A stretch of DNA of 64,000 nucleotides from Chloroflexota bacterium (lineage in GTDB: Bacteria; Chloroflexota; Anaerolineae; B4-G1; DUEL01). The position numbers were made by a program, and so were the translations under genes. Below the pieces are notes generated by a model. That model had not been told where the DNA came from. It was given only the letters and a program-made list of their open reading frames with translations, and searched no databases. The stretch is from assembly GCA_014874475.1 (NCBI GenBank), contig JADBJJ010000026.1:224020-288019 (forward strand), in the 5' to 3' direction. Positions 7,937-17,259 of this stretch are shown here, one piece after another (the first letter of the stretch is position 1; the number at the start of each line of letters is the position of its first letter).

Positions 7937-9085
7937 TCAGCGAACGAGCAAAGCCCCGGTGGGCCGACCGGGCAGTTGTTTGTGCCGGATCAGCCACACC
8001 CCCAGACCGACTAGCCAGAGGGCCGTCGCTTCCAACTGGAAAGGCAGTGTTCCCAGTGTCCCGCGAGTCCTCAAACTATAACCCGCTACGCCGGCAACCA
8101 GTACAGTGAGGGCAAGGAGGAGAAGGCCCAACATTCGTCCTTCCCGTCCCTTTAGGCTCAGCATACCAGCCAGCCCAATGGTTCCCAGGACCAGCCCCAC
8201 CCACTTGGGCCAGAGCCCGGGGTCACAGGCAATAGCCAGGAGGGGGTAGGGTTGACGGGAGATTTCCAGGTGGACTCCATCTACTATCTGGGAGAACTGG
8301 TCCTCCTCCACAATCGCTTCCTGGACCCGCTCCCCTCCAGGGGCCCGGAAGATTTCCACCCGAATCGGGCTCTGCGCAGAGAGGTTGCCCTGGACCCCCA
8401 ATCGGACCACCAGGCCGCTCTCCGGTATGGCGAGCGAGCGCTCCGGAGATGAAGGGGTCAGATACAGAACCAGTTCCGTTTGCGCCGGCTCGCGGGCGGT
8501 TTGCTGGAGTTTCAGGGGACGGTTGGCATCATCAGTGGCCCGAACGGTCAACGAAGGCCCGAACCCCATCAGGTATTGCTTCAGTGTCCTCCCTTCGTAG
8601 TTTGGAGACAAAGCGATCTCTGGGCCGACCAGGCCCTCTTCCCGCCATCCCCATCGGTGACCGATGAGCAGTCCGGCCAGCAGAACCAGCACTCCCAGAC
8701 AGGCCAGAAGGAGGGATGCGATAGCCCACCACTGGCCCCGGTTATCTTTATCGCGGAGGTGAGAACGGAGCGCTTCTATCAGTTCTGCAGTCCATAGAAG
8801 CAACAGGAACGCCAGCAGGGAAAGGAGTACTGGGGTGACAGGAGATCTGGCCAGCGAGAAGAGTCCCAGTTGGTACATGGTGCTGGTCCATAGGCCAAAG
8901 CGGGTCTGAACCAGCCATCGGTCCGTCGTCGCCGGGCCAGGGGGGAACTGGGGAATCCATGCCATAAGCAGGAGATAGATTGCCAACGCGAAGAGGCATA
9001 TCGCCAGCGGGATATTTCCCGTGGCCGTGCGCCAGGCCAGGCGCCAGGGATCCGGTCGGTGTGGAGGCGATACCGTCATCGTCAT
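7937..9085 (-). CDS. ResB-like cytochrome c biogenesis protein
   Basis: A 382-residue membrane protein of the ResB type, which with CcsA/ResC delivers heme for c-type cytochrome assembly (system II). Three hydrophobic segments lie in the first 150 residues, then a large extracytoplasmic domain of beta-rich text (about 170-300) and two or three more membrane spans at the C terminus, as in ResB/Ccs1. The start is the ATG at 9085 (another at 9079); the frame stays open into the tRNA-Thr region, which is not coding. No ccsA is adjacent. Assignment rests on topology and recognisable ResB-like segments, so it is moderately firm. Confidence 0.7.
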   Translation of the reverse strand: MTMTVSPPHRPDPWRLAWRTATGNIPLAICLFALAIYLLLMAWIPQFPPGPATTDRWLVQTRFGLWTSTMYQLGLFSLARSPVTPVLLSLLAFLLLLWTAELIEALRSHLRDKDNRGQWWAIASLLLACLGVLVLLAGLLIGHRWGWREEGLVGPEIALSPNYEGRTLKQYLMGFGPSLTVRATDDANRPLKLQQTAREPAQTELVLYLTPSSPERSLAIPESGLVVRLGVQGNLSAQSPIRVEIFRAPGGERVQEAIVEEDQFSQIVDGVHLEISRQPYPLLAIACDPGLWPKWVGLVLGTIGLAGMLSLKGREGRMLGLLLLALTVLVAGVAGYSLRTRGTLGTLPFQLEATALWLVGLGVWLIRHKQLPGRPTGALLVR

Positions 9086-9159
9086 CCAGACAGGGGTTCC
9101 GCCCTTGCCCTGCAGGAGGGCCTGGAAAGGCCGTCCTAAGTAAACTGTGAGTCCTGACA

Positions 9160-9184
9160 GAAAAGGCCCCGGACTCCGGGGCCT
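9160..9184 (-). terminator. Rho-independent terminator of tRNA-Thr
   Basis: AGGCCCCGG and CCGGGGCCT form a 9-bp stem with a 3-base loop, followed on the minus strand by TTT. It lies 76 bases downstream of the tRNA. Confidence 0.8.
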
Positions 9185-9259
9185 GCTGGGAGTGTAGAGA
9201 TGCCGGGGGCGGCCACCGGGGCATCGCTCCAGAGTTCGGGCACCCCCAGGGGATTCAGG

Positions 9260-9332
9260 AGCCACCCGTCGGAGTTGAACCGACAACCGGCCGCTTACGA
9301 AGCGGCTGCTCTGCCGATTGAGCTAGGGTGGC
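9260..9332 (-). tRNA. tRNA-Thr (anticodon CGT)
   Basis: A full cloverleaf on the minus strand: acceptor arms GCCACCC/GGGTGGC, D-stem GCTC/GAGC, anticodon stem GCCGC/GCGGC closing the loop TTCGTAA (anticodon CGT), and T-arm with GGTTCAACTCC. The 3' CCA is not encoded. It has its own promoter and terminator. Confidence 0.95.
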
Positions 9333-9342
9333 GCCAGGAAGA

Positions 9343-9370
9343 ATTATACCACATTTATGAACGCTGACAA
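9343..9370 (-). promoter_or_regulatory. Promoter of tRNA-Thr
   Basis: Minus-strand TTGTCA and TATAAT separated by 16 bases, ending about 10 bases before the tRNA 5' end. Confidence 0.75.
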
Positions 9371-9425
9371 GTTTTGCGGTGAGATTCGGATATCAGTAAA
9401 ATCTCTCATCCCCTTATCGGATAGG

Positions 9426-10436
9426 TCAGCAAATTCGCGGGAGCAACTCCCCCAGCGGCATGTCCACCACCCGTCGCCCGCCGATGCCGGTACGGGCCAG
9501 AACCAGGCCGGGATGCTCCGCCGTCGCCTGGCCGATGCGGGCGGCATCCCGACCCAGCGGGTGGGCTCGCAGCGCGTCCAGGGCCGCCTCCGCCTCTTCT
9601 GGCGGGACAAACGCGATCAGTTTTCCCTCATTGGCAACCGTCAAAGGGTCAAATCCCAGCATCTCGCAGGCGGCCATGACGGCCGGACGGATGGGGATGG
9701 CGGCCTCATCCAGTTCCACCCCCACTCCGGCGGCGACGGCCAGTTCGTTCAGCGCCGCCGCTACTCCGCCTCGCGTCGGGTCCCGCAGACAGTGGGTATG
9801 GGGAGCCGCCGTCAGTAGTGCCTCCACCAGGCCGTTCAGCGGCGCACTATCCGAAACCAGATCCGTTTCAAAACCCAACCCTTCCCGCTCGCTGAGCACG
9901 GCGATCCCGTGGTCGCCAACGGTGCCGCTGATCAGGATGACGTCGCCGGGGCGGATGCGATGGGGAGCCACATCCACCCCATCGGGCACCACCCCGACGC
10001 CGGTAGTGTTGATGTATATCCCATCCCCATGGCCTCGTTCCACCACCTTCGTATCCCCTGCGACCACGGCGACCCCCGCCCGACGTGCGGCGTCGGCCAG
10101 AGACTGAACCACCCGCTGGAGGTCCTCTATCGGCAGTCCCTCTTCCAGAATGAAGGCGGCGGTGAGCCAGAGAGGATGGGCGCCGCGCATGGCCAGGTCA
10201 TTCACTGTGCCGTGGACGGCCAGGGAACCGATGTCTCCGCCCGGAAAGAAGAGCGGTCGCACAACAAAGGAATCGGTGGAAATGGCGATTCGGCCATTCC
10301 CGGCAAGGGCCAGGACAGTGGAATCGGCCAATTGGCGCAGGAGAGGATTATCCAGATGGCGGAGGAAGACCTCCTGGATGAGGTCCGCCATCATACGTCC
10401 CCCCGCGCCGTGGCTCATACGAATGGTCGTTTCCAT
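9426..10436 (-). CDS. hypE: Hydrogenase maturation protein HypE (carbamoyl dehydratase)
   Basis: A 336-residue HypE of the AIR-synthase fold. It dehydrates the carbamoyl group transferred by HypF onto its C-terminal cysteine to a thiocyanate, the source of the CN ligands of the [NiFe] centre. The hallmark C terminus L-P-R-I-C, ending in the acceptor cysteine, is intact, as are the N-terminal M-S-H-G-A-G-G, the ATP site A-V-V-A-G-D-T-K-V-V and D-P-T-R-G-G. The ATG at 10436 follows GAGGGG; a GTG at 10442 is an alternative. No other hyp gene is adjacent; the hydrogenase it would serve lies at 33-38 kb. Confidence 0.95.
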   Translation of the reverse strand: METTIRMSHGAGGRMMADLIQEVFLRHLDNPLLRQLADSTVLALAGNGRIAISTDSFVVRPLFFPGGDIGSLAVHGTVNDLAMRGAHPLWLTAAFILEEGLPIEDLQRVVQSLADAARRAGVAVVAGDTKVVERGHGDGIYINTTGVGVVPDGVDVAPHRIRPGDVILISGTVGDHGIAVLSEREGLGFETDLVSDSAPLNGLVEALLTAAPHTHCLRDPTRGGVAAALNELAVAAGVGVELDEAAIPIRPAVMAACEMLGFDPLTVANEGKLIAFVPPEEAEAALDALRAHPLGRDAARIGQATAEHPGLVLARTGIGGRRVVDMPLGELLPRIC

Positions 10437-10476
10437 AAACACCCCTCAAGACGGAACAGGGCAGATTTTTGAGAGG

Positions 10477-10505
10477 ATAGTAACCCAGTCTGTACATTTT
10501 GTCAA
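10477..10505 (-). promoter_or_regulatory. Promoter of hypE
   Basis: Minus-strand TTGACA (10505-10500) and TACTAT (10482-10477) with a 17-base spacer, about 40 bases before hypE. Confidence 0.75.
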
Positions 10506-10534
10506 CCGCGCATTGAACCAAAAATTGAACCCAC

Positions 10535-10562
10535 TTGCAATCTGGACAAAATCGGTTATCAT
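10535..10562 (+). promoter_or_regulatory. Promoter of tyrS
   Basis: TTGCAA and TATCAT with a 16-base spacer, divergent from the hypE promoter. The implied leader before tyrS is about 215 bases. I find no T-box signature in it. Confidence 0.55.
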
Positions 10563-10629
10563 AATTACGACTCCCCAGGTCAGACGCAGGATATGAACCG
10601 CTGGAGAGCGCTCACCTACATCTACGTTA

Positions 10630-10683
10630 GCGGATTGTAGCGCGGCTTTCCGGGCCTGCTGGCCCCTCCGCGCTACAATCCGC
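10630..10683. repeat. Perfect 15-bp inverted repeat in the tyrS leader
   Basis: GCGGATTGTAGCGCG (10630-10644) and its exact complement (10669-10683) flank a 24-base centre that itself folds as GGGCC-TGCT-GGCCC. In RNA it would form a long two-tier hairpin. It has no T run, so it is not a standard terminator; it may be a regulatory stem or a palindromic repeat element. Confidence 0.75.
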
Positions 10684-10785
10684 CCTCGCTTGCCCCGCTC
10701 AACATGTGAGGCTCTTTCCCTTCAATCCTCGCTTCCCTGCTCCCGCATCTTTGTGCCCGTATATCCTTTCCGTAAGGAGCCGGCT

Positions 10786-12009
10786 ATGAAATCATTATCT
10801 GTAGACGAACAGGTTGCCCTGCTGATGCACGGGGCTGAATTTGGCGATGACCAGATCAAAGAGCGGATGGCTCAGGAACTCCGGGAGCGCTTAAAAGAAG
10901 GCCGTCCCCTGCGGGTCTACTGCGGGTACGACCCCACCGCTCCCGACCTCCACCTGGGCCACACTGTCACCATGCGCAGACTGCGGCTGTTCCAGGAACT
11001 GGGGCATCAGGCCATCTTCGTCATCGGGGACTACACTGCCCTCATCGGCGACCCCTCCGGCCGCGATCGGGCCCGTCCTCGCCCCACGCGTGAACAGGTC
11101 CAGGCCAATGCCCGCACCTACGTCCAGCAGGCCTTCAAAATACTGGACCCGGAACGGACAGAAGTCCGGTACAACGGGGAATGGCTCTCCAAACTCTCCT
11201 ACGAAGAGTTTATCTTTCTGGCTGCGCAGGTGACCGTTCAGCAGTTTCTGGCGCGGGAGAATTTTGCCAAACGGTACGCTGAGGGGGACGCCATCTGGCT
11301 GCATGAACTCCTCTACCCTCTGGCCCAGGGGTACGACGCGGTGATGCTGCGGGCGGATGTCCAGATTGGCGGCACGGACCAACTCTTCAACCTGCTGGTG
11401 GGCCGAAAAATCCAAGAAGCCTATGGTCTGCCTCCTCAGATCTGTATCACGTTTCCCATCCTGGTCGGCACCGACGGCAAAATACGGATGTCCAAGAGTA
11501 TGGGCAACTACATCGGCGTGGACGAGCCGCCGGAGGTGATGTATGGCAAAGTCATGTCCATCCCCGACGAGGCGATGCCGAACTACTTTGACCTGGTGAC
11601 CCGCTGGTCGCCGAAGGAGATTGCCCAGATCAAAGCGGCTATCGCTGATGGCTCCCTCCACCCGATGGAGGCCAAGAAGCGGCTGGCCTGGGAAATCGTG
11701 GACATCTTTCACGGACGGGAGGCCGCCGATGCTGCGGCAGAGCACTTCCGTCGCGTCTTCCAGGAACGACAACTCCCGCCGGATATGCCTATCTGGAAAC
11801 TGCAGGAGCCGGTTAACATTGTAGACCTTATCTACGCTGCCGGGATGACGCGCTCCAAAAGTGATGCTCGCCGGTTAATCCAGCAGGGGAGCGTCCTGCT
11901 GGACGGGGTAAAAGTCACCAGCATAGAAACCGTCGTTGAGCCAGGGAAGGAGACCGTCCTGCGAGTTGGCAACCGGGGCTTCCTGCGGCTGGTGCCGACC
12001 CGTGAATAG
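10786..12009 (+). CDS. tyrS: Tyrosyl-tRNA synthetase
   Basis: A 407-residue class I aminoacyl-tRNA synthetase that charges tRNA-Tyr. Seen: the HIGH-type motif H-L-G-H-T-V near residue 55, the K-M-S-K-S equivalent R-M-S-K-S-M-G-N near residue 235, and a C-terminal S4 RNA-binding domain (K-S-D-A-R-R-L-I-Q-Q-G-S-V-L-L-D-G-V-K-V). The ATG at 10786 follows AAGGAG; upstream in-frame codons lie in the structured leader. The gene ends in a strong bidirectional terminator. Confidence 0.97.
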   Translation: MKSLSVDEQVALLMHGAEFGDDQIKERMAQELRERLKEGRPLRVYCGYDPTAPDLHLGHTVTMRRLRLFQELGHQAIFVIGDYTALIGDPSGRDRARPRPTREQVQANARTYVQQAFKILDPERTEVRYNGEWLSKLSYEEFIFLAAQVTVQQFLARENFAKRYAEGDAIWLHELLYPLAQGYDAVMLRADVQIGGTDQLFNLLVGRKIQEAYGLPPQICITFPILVGTDGKIRMSKSMGNYIGVDEPPEVMYGKVMSIPDEAMPNYFDLVTRWSPKEIAQIKAAIADGSLHPMEAKKRLAWEIVDIFHGREAADAAAEHFRRVFQERQLPPDMPIWKLQEPVNIVDLIYAAGMTRSKSDARRLIQQGSVLLDGVKVTSIETVVEPGKETVLRVGNRGFLRLVPTRE

Positions 12010-12011
12010 CG

Positions 12012-12047
12012 AAAAGGCCAGGTGCTTTCCGAAGTGCCTGGCCTTTT
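12012..12047 (+). terminator. Terminator of tyrS (bidirectional)
   Basis: AAAAGGCCAGG (12012-12022) and CCTGGCCTTTT (12037-12047) form an 11-bp perfect stem with A and T flanks. The core belongs to the recurrent GGCCAGGCACTT palindrome family. Confidence 0.9.
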
Positions 12048-12065
12048 GATTCTCTGGAGGAGCGT

Positions 12066-12854
12066 ATGCCCTACGTTCGGGTGGACGGTCTGCGTCTGCA
12101 CTATCTGGTCCGGGGATTCGGACCGGCCACTGTGCTGATTCACGGTCTGGGCTCCAGGGCGGAGGACTGGTCCCTGTTGCAGGCGCCGGCTCTGAGCCAG
12201 CGCTATCGGGTCCTGATGCCGGACCTGCGCGGCCACGGCCGAAGCGACAAGCCCCCCGGCCCTTATACCGTGCCCCAGATGGCCGACGACATTGCAGGAT
12301 TCTTGAGCGCCCTGGGGACGGATTCGGCCCACATCATCGGGCTCTCCCTGGGCGGCGCGGTGGCCCAGGCGCTGGCTGTTCGGCATCCGGAGAGAGTGCG
12401 CTCCCTGGTGCTGGTCAATACCTTTGCCTATCTGCGGCCAAAGGGATGGGCGGAGTGGCGGCTGACCCTGATCCGCTTGGGGGCCCTGCTGGTGAACCTG
12501 GCACTTCATGCTCGGCTGGAGGCGGAGAAACTGTTCCCCCGACCGGGCCAGGCAGCTTTACGACGAGTGGCCTATCACCGACTCTGCACCAACGACCCCG
12601 CCGCCTACCGGGCGGCGATGATGGCGGTGGCCCGCTACGACGGCCGTGGGGACCTGGGACGCATCCGGGCTCCCACCCTGATTGTGGCAGGCCGGGAGGA
12701 TACCGTGGTCCCCTTGCGAGCCAAGGAGGAACTGGCCGCAGGCATCCCCGGCGCCCATCTGGTGGTCATTCTCCGTTCCGGCCATGCCACGCCGACCGAC
12801 CAGCCGGTAGTGTTCAATCGCCTAGTGCTGGAGTTCCTGGATGAACACTCCTGA
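12066..12854 (+). CDS. Alpha/beta-fold hydrolase
   Basis: A 262-residue alpha/beta hydrolase. The oxyanion-region H-G-L-G-S lies near residue 26, the nucleophile elbow G-L-S-L-G-G near residue 97, an acid aspartate in A-G-R-E-D-T-V-V-P, and the catalytic histidine in S-G-H-A-T-P near the C terminus. The ribosome site TGGAGG precedes the ATG. Family members include esterases, haloperoxidase-like enzymes and MhpC-type C-C hydrolases; the substrate is unknown. A bidirectional terminator separates it from tyrS, so its promoter must overlap that region. Confidence 0.85.
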   Translation: MPYVRVDGLRLHYLVRGFGPATVLIHGLGSRAEDWSLLQAPALSQRYRVLMPDLRGHGRSDKPPGPYTVPQMADDIAGFLSALGTDSAHIIGLSLGGAVAQALAVRHPERVRSLVLVNTFAYLRPKGWAEWRLTLIRLGALLVNLALHARLEAEKLFPRPGQAALRRVAYHRLCTNDPAAYRAAMMAVARYDGRGDLGRIRAPTLIVAGREDTVVPLRAKEELAAGIPGAHLVVILRSGHATPTDQPVVFNRLVLEFLDEHS

Positions 12855-12885
12855 TCGCCTGGGCCCTGCGATGTTCATCGCGGGC

Positions 12886-12913
12886 TTGACAACTGGAATG
12901 GTTTCGCTATAAT
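12886..12913 (+). promoter_or_regulatory. Promoter of tRNA-Met
   Basis: TTGACA and TATAAT separated by 16 bases, ending 8 bases before the tRNA. Both hexamers are perfect consensus. Confidence 0.85.
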
Positions 12914-12921
12914 ATGACACA

Positions 12922-12993
12922 GGCGACGTAGCTCAACGGTAGAGCAGGGGACTCATAAGCCCTTGGTTGGGGGTTCGAATCCCTCCGTCGCCA
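12922..12993 (+). tRNA. tRNA-Met (anticodon CAT), probably elongator
   Basis: A 72-base cloverleaf: acceptor GGCGACG/CGTCGCC, D-stem GCTC/GAGC, anticodon loop CTCATAA, and T-loop GGTTCGAATCC. Position 1 pairs with 72, unlike initiator tRNA, so elongator Met is likeliest; a lysidine-modified Ile tRNA is the alternative. CCA is not encoded. Confidence 0.9.
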
Positions 12994-13015
12994 TTCAGAG
13001 ATGTTTGTTTGTCCA

Positions 13016-13771
13016 CTATGGGGATTCTTCGCTCCCTGGGGGCTTGCGCCAGCCCAGACGGGCCAGGAAGGCCCGATCCTCCTCGGTCAGAGTGGCCCGC
13101 TCCAGCAGGTCCGGACGGCGTTCCAGGGTGCGCCGCAGCGCCTGCTCCCGCCGCCAGCGAGCAATGGCCGCATGGTTGCCCGAAAGGAGTACCTCCGGCA
13201 CTCCCCATCCCCGGAAGACCGCCGGCCGGGTGTAGTGGGGATATTCCAGTAGCCCCCAGGCATAGGAATCCTCAAACGTCGCGCCGGGGTCCCCAAGAAC
13301 CCCCGGCAGGAGGCGGGTAACAGCGTCTATGATGACCATTGCCGCCAGTTCGCCGCCACTGAGAACGTAATCCCCGATGGAAATCTCATCGGTTGCCAGA
13401 TGCTCCCGCACCCGTTCGTCCACTCCCTCGTAACGCCCGCAGATCAGCACCAACCGGGGGTGACGAGATAGTTCCTTCGCCACCTCGTGGGTAAAGAGCC
13501 GTCCCTGAGGGGATAGAAGAATCACGGGGACTCCCTTCTCCTCTCCCAGCACCGCCTCCACGGCGGCAAAAATGGGTTCCGGTTTCATCACCATCCCCCC
13601 ACCGCCCCCATAGGGGGCATCGTCGGTGATGCGGTGACGACCGGCGGCGTAGTCCCGGATGTTGTGAAGGTGAACGGAGATCAGCCCGCGCTCCTGCGCC
13701 CGCTTGATGATGCTCTCCTGCAGCGGGCCGGTGAACATCTCCGGGAAAAGCGTTAGCACATCAAACCGCAT
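13016..13771 (-). CDS. trmD: tRNA (guanine-N1)-methyltransferase
   Basis: A 251-residue TrmD, the SPOUT-class enzyme that methylates G37 next to the anticodon and prevents frameshifting. It begins [13 protein letters not shown]. The trefoil-knot SAM site includes [18 protein letters not shown] and [11 protein letters not shown]. The usual neighbours rpsP, rimM and rplS are absent, so the gene has been relocated. It converges on tRNA-Met. Confidence 0.96.
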   Translation of the reverse strand: MRFDVLTLFPEMFTGPLQESIIKRAQERGLISVHLHNIRDYAAGRHRITDDAPYGGGGGMVMKPEPIFAAVEAVLGEEKGVPVILLSPQGRLFTHEVAKELSRHPRLVLICGRYEGVDERVREHLATDEISIGDYVLSGGELAAMVIIDAVTRLLPGVLGDPGATFEDSYAWGLLEYPHYTRPAVFRGWGVPEVLLSGNHAAIARWRREQALRRTLERRPDLLERATLTEEDRAFLARLGWRKPPGSEESP

Positions 13772-13800
13772 AGGGAGCGCTTCTTTCAGCGACGCAGGGG

Positions 13801-16041
13801 CTACCCCTGTGTGCGATGGATGCCCTTCCAGACCCGCTCCGGGGTCAGCGGTAACTCATGGAACCAGACCCCCGTGGCATCGTGGACGGCGGCGACCAGG
13901 GCTGGCGCGGCAGGGAGGACCGGCATTTCTCCCACCCCCCGCGCCCCCCAGGGCCCGCGCGGGTCGGGCCGCTCCACAATGACCGACTCCACCCGTTCCG
14001 GCACATCCAGCGCAGTGGGGATCAGATAAGTGCTCAGCCGGTCAGTGAGAACGTAGCCATCCCGCACGATGAAGTTCTCCACGGTGGCCCACCCCAGACC
14101 CATAACCACGCCACCCTCTATCTGGCCTTTCACCTGCTGGGGGTTGACGGCGGTCCCCACATCATCGGCGCAGACGACGCGAGGGATTCGGATCTGCCCG
14201 GTCTCGGTATCCACCTCCACCTCCACGGCCTCGGCCACGTAGCCGTAGGCGAAGTTGGGGGTACCGAAGCCGGTTTCGGGGTCAAAGGGGGTGGTTTTCG
14301 GGGCCAGATAGGTATATTCGGCGATGGCGGGCCGCTCTTCCGCACGCCACTTTTCCAGCGCGGCCGCCGCCGCGCCCCGGATGGTGTTGCCGGCCATAAA
14401 GGTGGTCCGAGAGGCAGAGGCGGAGCCGGAACTGCCAGGACTGGTGGCGGTATCGGAGGCGACCAGGCGTATCCGTCCTACGGGAATCCCCAGCGCCTCC
14501 GCGGCCATCTGGACGATGACGGTATGAGCCCCCTGGCCGACTTCAGCACTGCCGATGTAGACGATGGCCTGTTCTATCTCCGCTTTTCCATGCAGTTCCA
14601 CTTTCGCCCAGCAGTTCTCCTGGTAGCCGAAGGAGAAACCGATGTTCTTGAAGCCGGCAGATAAGCCGATCCCCCGACGGATCGGGCCGGGGGACGGAGG
14701 AAATTGAGGCTTACGCCATCCGGCTTCCGTCTTTGTCCAGCCAGCGGCGACCGCGCATCGCTCCACTACCTCCACCAGGTTGACGCCGCCGGGTAGCGGA
14801 GTGCCCATCGCAGTCAGGCTTCCCTCTCGCAGGAGGTTGCGCATCCGCAGTTCCACCGGGTCCATCCCCAGCACCTCGGCCAGTTTATTCATTTGCGTCT
14901 CGGCCAGGAAGAGGCCCTGCGGCGCGCCGAAGCCCCGGAAGGCCGCGCTGGGCGGGTTGTTGGTGTAGTAACCGTCTACATCCACTTTGATATTCGGGAT
15001 TTCGTAAGGGCCTGTGCAGGTGACGGTGAGGTTGCCCAGCACCTTGTTGGTGGTATAGCAGTAGGCACCGCCATCGGCGACGACACGCACTTCGGCGGCC
15101 ACCAGTTTCCCCTCGCGCGTGGCGCCCCACTTGCAGCGGGCCCAGATTGGATGTCGCTTGCCGTGCCCGATAATGGACTCCTCCCGCGTCCAGACGATCT
15201 TCACCGGACGGCGCAATTTCCAGGCCGCCAGGGCCAGGACAATTTGGACGGACATATCTTCTCGGCCGCCAAAGGCGCCGCCGATGGCCGGGTAGACCAC
15301 CCGGACCTGCTCCGGAGGGATGTTCAGCGCATGGGCGATCTGGTGCTGATCCTCCCAGGTCCATTGCCCGGCAACAATGACGGTGATCCGTCCCTCTTCG
15401 TCTATATAGGCCAGGCCGGCTTCCGGCTGGAGGTACGCGTGCTCCTGGGAGGGGAGCCGGTATTCGGCCTCTACGATGACGTCGCACTGAGCCCAGGCAG
15501 CCTCTACGTCTCCCTTGCGGATCTGGTGGTGACTGATCCAGTTCCCCTCCGTTCGGAGTTCCGGATGGACGGGGTTGGGGGCGCGGGGCGGATGGATGGG
15601 GTAGGCGTCTGGCTTCATGGCCTCCAGGGGATCAGGGATGACGGGGAGGTCCTGGTACTCCACCCGGATCAGGTCCCGAGCGCGGGCGGCGGCCTCTTCC
15701 GTCTCGGCGACGATGAGGGCCACCTGGTCGCCCACCCAGCGGACGACGTCAGCGCCGGGTTTATCGGAGCCGGGCCCGCAGAGGACGGGCTGGTCGGGGG
15801 TCTGGAGGCCGTACTCGTTGACGGGCACGTCCTTTGCTGTGAATATCGCGATGACGCCGGGGACCTTCTCCGCCGCGGACGTATCTATGCTCAGGATGCG
15901 AGCATGGGGCCGCCCAGCGAAGAGAAGTTTGGCGTGGCACATTCCCGGCATAGAGAAATCGCCGGGGTACATTGCCTCGCCAGTGACTTTGGCTCGGGCA
16001 TCTATCCGGGGGAGGGATTGGCCAACAATACGTTTGGTCAT
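13801..16041 (-). CDS. Xanthine dehydrogenase family molybdopterin-binding subunit
   Basis: A 746-residue large (molybdenum) subunit of the xanthine oxidase/CO dehydrogenase family. It has the N-terminal a/b hammerhead domain (about 1-130) and Mo-cofactor domains, including [18 protein letters not shown] and the C-terminal catalytic-glutamate motif R-G-V-G-E-M-P. ATG 16041 follows GGAGG. Enzymes of this family hydroxylate purines, aldehydes or CO, but the diagnostic CO-dehydrogenase loop is not evident. Neither the FAD-binding nor the 2Fe-2S partner subunit is adjacent, so those must be supplied from elsewhere. Confidence 0.9.
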   Translation of the reverse strand: MTKRIVGQSLPRIDARAKVTGEAMYPGDFSMPGMCHAKLLFAGRPHARILSIDTSAAEKVPGVIAIFTAKDVPVNEYGLQTPDQPVLCGPGSDKPGADVVRWVGDQVALIVAETEEAAARARDLIRVEYQDLPVIPDPLEAMKPDAYPIHPPRAPNPVHPELRTEGNWISHHQIRKGDVEAAWAQCDVIVEAEYRLPSQEHAYLQPEAGLAYIDEEGRITVIVAGQWTWEDQHQIAHALNIPPEQVRVVYPAIGGAFGGREDMSVQIVLALAAWKLRRPVKIVWTREESIIGHGKRHPIWARCKWGATREGKLVAAEVRVVADGGAYCYTTNKVLGNLTVTCTGPYEIPNIKVDVDGYYTNNPPSAAFRGFGAPQGLFLAETQMNKLAEVLGMDPVELRMRNLLREGSLTAMGTPLPGGVNLVEVVERCAVAAGWTKTEAGWRKPQFPPSPGPIRRGIGLSAGFKNIGFSFGYQENCWAKVELHGKAEIEQAIVYIGSAEVGQGAHTVIVQMAAEALGIPVGRIRLVASDTATSPGSSGSASASRTTFMAGNTIRGAAAAALEKWRAEERPAIAEYTYLAPKTTPFDPETGFGTPNFAYGYVAEAVEVEVDTETGQIRIPRVVCADDVGTAVNPQQVKGQIEGGVVMGLGWATVENFIVRDGYVLTDRLSTYLIPTALDVPERVESVIVERPDPRGPWGARGVGEMPVLPAAPALVAAVHDATGVWFHELPLTPERVWKGIHRTQG

Positions 16042-16101
16042 AGAGACCTCCGGATTCACGAAAGTCGTTTTTACGGCAGCCTCCAGGCCGCCGCAAAAAC
16101 C

Positions 16102-17199
16102 TTACGGGATCTCTTCCCACCGTCCCACCAGTTTTTCCATGACCTGGGGGAGTGTCGTGTATTCCATCTCCTCCATCGGCAACCGGTGGGGCTCAAAGGG
16201 GCCGTGACGGCGGAAATGGTCGGCGATGACGTTGCATAGATGGCGCGCCTCGTCAAAGCCTGGGTCGTCAAACATATCCCGGGGCCCCACCAGCCGCCCC
16301 CCGGCAATCTGGAACCCCAGACAGACGACGCGCGGGGGGCCATCAAATCGGCTGGGGGTGGCATGATAGAGGGGGACGGGCATCAGCGGGCCGTAGTGGG
16401 AGCCCCGCATCCAGCCCTCCACGATGTGGGGCATGGTGAACGGCTCCAACACCTCGCCGACAGCGGGGAAATCCCCCTGGCTGCGGACGATACAGACGGG
16501 GTCGTCCTTCCCCACGTACCGCCCGGCGATGAGGGAGAGGCGCTGGGTGGAGGAGACGGCCGCAATCTCGCCCTTTTTGGTGTACACCGCCTTGACCATA
16601 TAGCGGCCCGGCGCGCCAATAAAGACCAGCAGGTCGTATAGTTCCTCCGGTGTATCAAAGAAGACCCGCTTGCTCTCCTTCACGTCGTGGACCTCAAAGC
16701 GGAAGCCATCGTGCATTGCCGGGGAGATGACCAGACCGGCAGTGTTGAAGGGATCGGCGAACATACGGTAGAGAGGGAGGTTCCAGGCCCCGGCGGAGGT
16801 CTTATCGGCCATGAAGATCAGCACCGGTTCGGAGGGCCGCTCGGTGAATTCCATCTCCGCCACACCAGGGCCCATGCCTTTTACATTGCCGGAGAAAGCA
16901 TCCGCCAGCAGGTCCTGCCCGGCGCCGTAGAGTTTCAGCCGTCTGGCGACTTCGGTGCAGGCCTCGAAGGTCTCCCAGGCCAGACGGTGAATGTTGGGGT
17001 TATCCACCCCCTGGCGATGGGTTATAATCAACTGCAAATCATCCCCACAGGCCGTCACATGGAAATCCACGATGATGTCCTCTTTGACCGCCGCTTCCAG
17101 CCGGTCTTCCGCTTCTTCTATAAGTTCATCGTGAACGCTGGAGTGGCCCACGAACCCGCCAACATCAGCCTTAATGACGCTGAGCGTGATGCGGTCCAT
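16102..17199 (-). CDS. fbp: Archaeal-type fructose-1,6-bisphosphate aldolase/phosphatase
   Basis: A 365-residue bifunctional FBP aldolase/phosphatase (FBPase class V), which both condenses triose phosphates and dephosphorylates FBP, making gluconeogenesis unidirectional. The signature N terminus T-L-S-V-I-K-A-D-V-G-G-F-V-G-H-S-S-V-H and the later G-S-H-Y-G-P-L-M-P-V are both present, and length matches the family. The start follows AAAGGAGG. This family is typical of archaea and deep-branching thermophilic bacteria, which supports an autotrophic or thermophilic Chloroflexota host. It lies between the FAD oxidoreductase and the molybdenum hydroxylase on the same strand. Confidence 0.93.
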   Translation of the reverse strand: MDRITLSVIKADVGGFVGHSSVHDELIEEAEDRLEAAVKEDIIVDFHVTACGDDLQLIITHRQGVDNPNIHRLAWETFEACTEVARRLKLYGAGQDLLADAFSGNVKGMGPGVAEMEFTERPSEPVLIFMADKTSAGAWNLPLYRMFADPFNTAGLVISPAMHDGFRFEVHDVKESKRVFFDTPEELYDLLVFIGAPGRYMVKAVYTKKGEIAAVSSTQRLSLIAGRYVGKDDPVCIVRSQGDFPAVGEVLEPFTMPHIVEGWMRGSHYGPLMPVPLYHATPSRFDGPPRVVCLGFQIAGGRLVGPRDMFDDPGFDEARHLCNVIADHFRRHGPFEPHRLPMEEMEYTTLPQVMEKLVGRWEEIP

Positions 17200-17259
17200 T
17201 TTTCCTCCTTTCTGGACTGCCAGGTCTCAACTTCTTCCGGTGAATGTTGTCCGAGCGCC

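Noticed and set aside
10563..10785. T-box riboswitch upstream of tyrS
   Set aside because: No T-box sequence (GGTGGNACCGCG-like) or specifier-loop architecture; only a palindromic stem is present.
14893..16239. 448-codon plus-strand frame opposite the molybdenum hydroxylase gene
   Set aside because: Antisense shadow of a confidently assigned gene.
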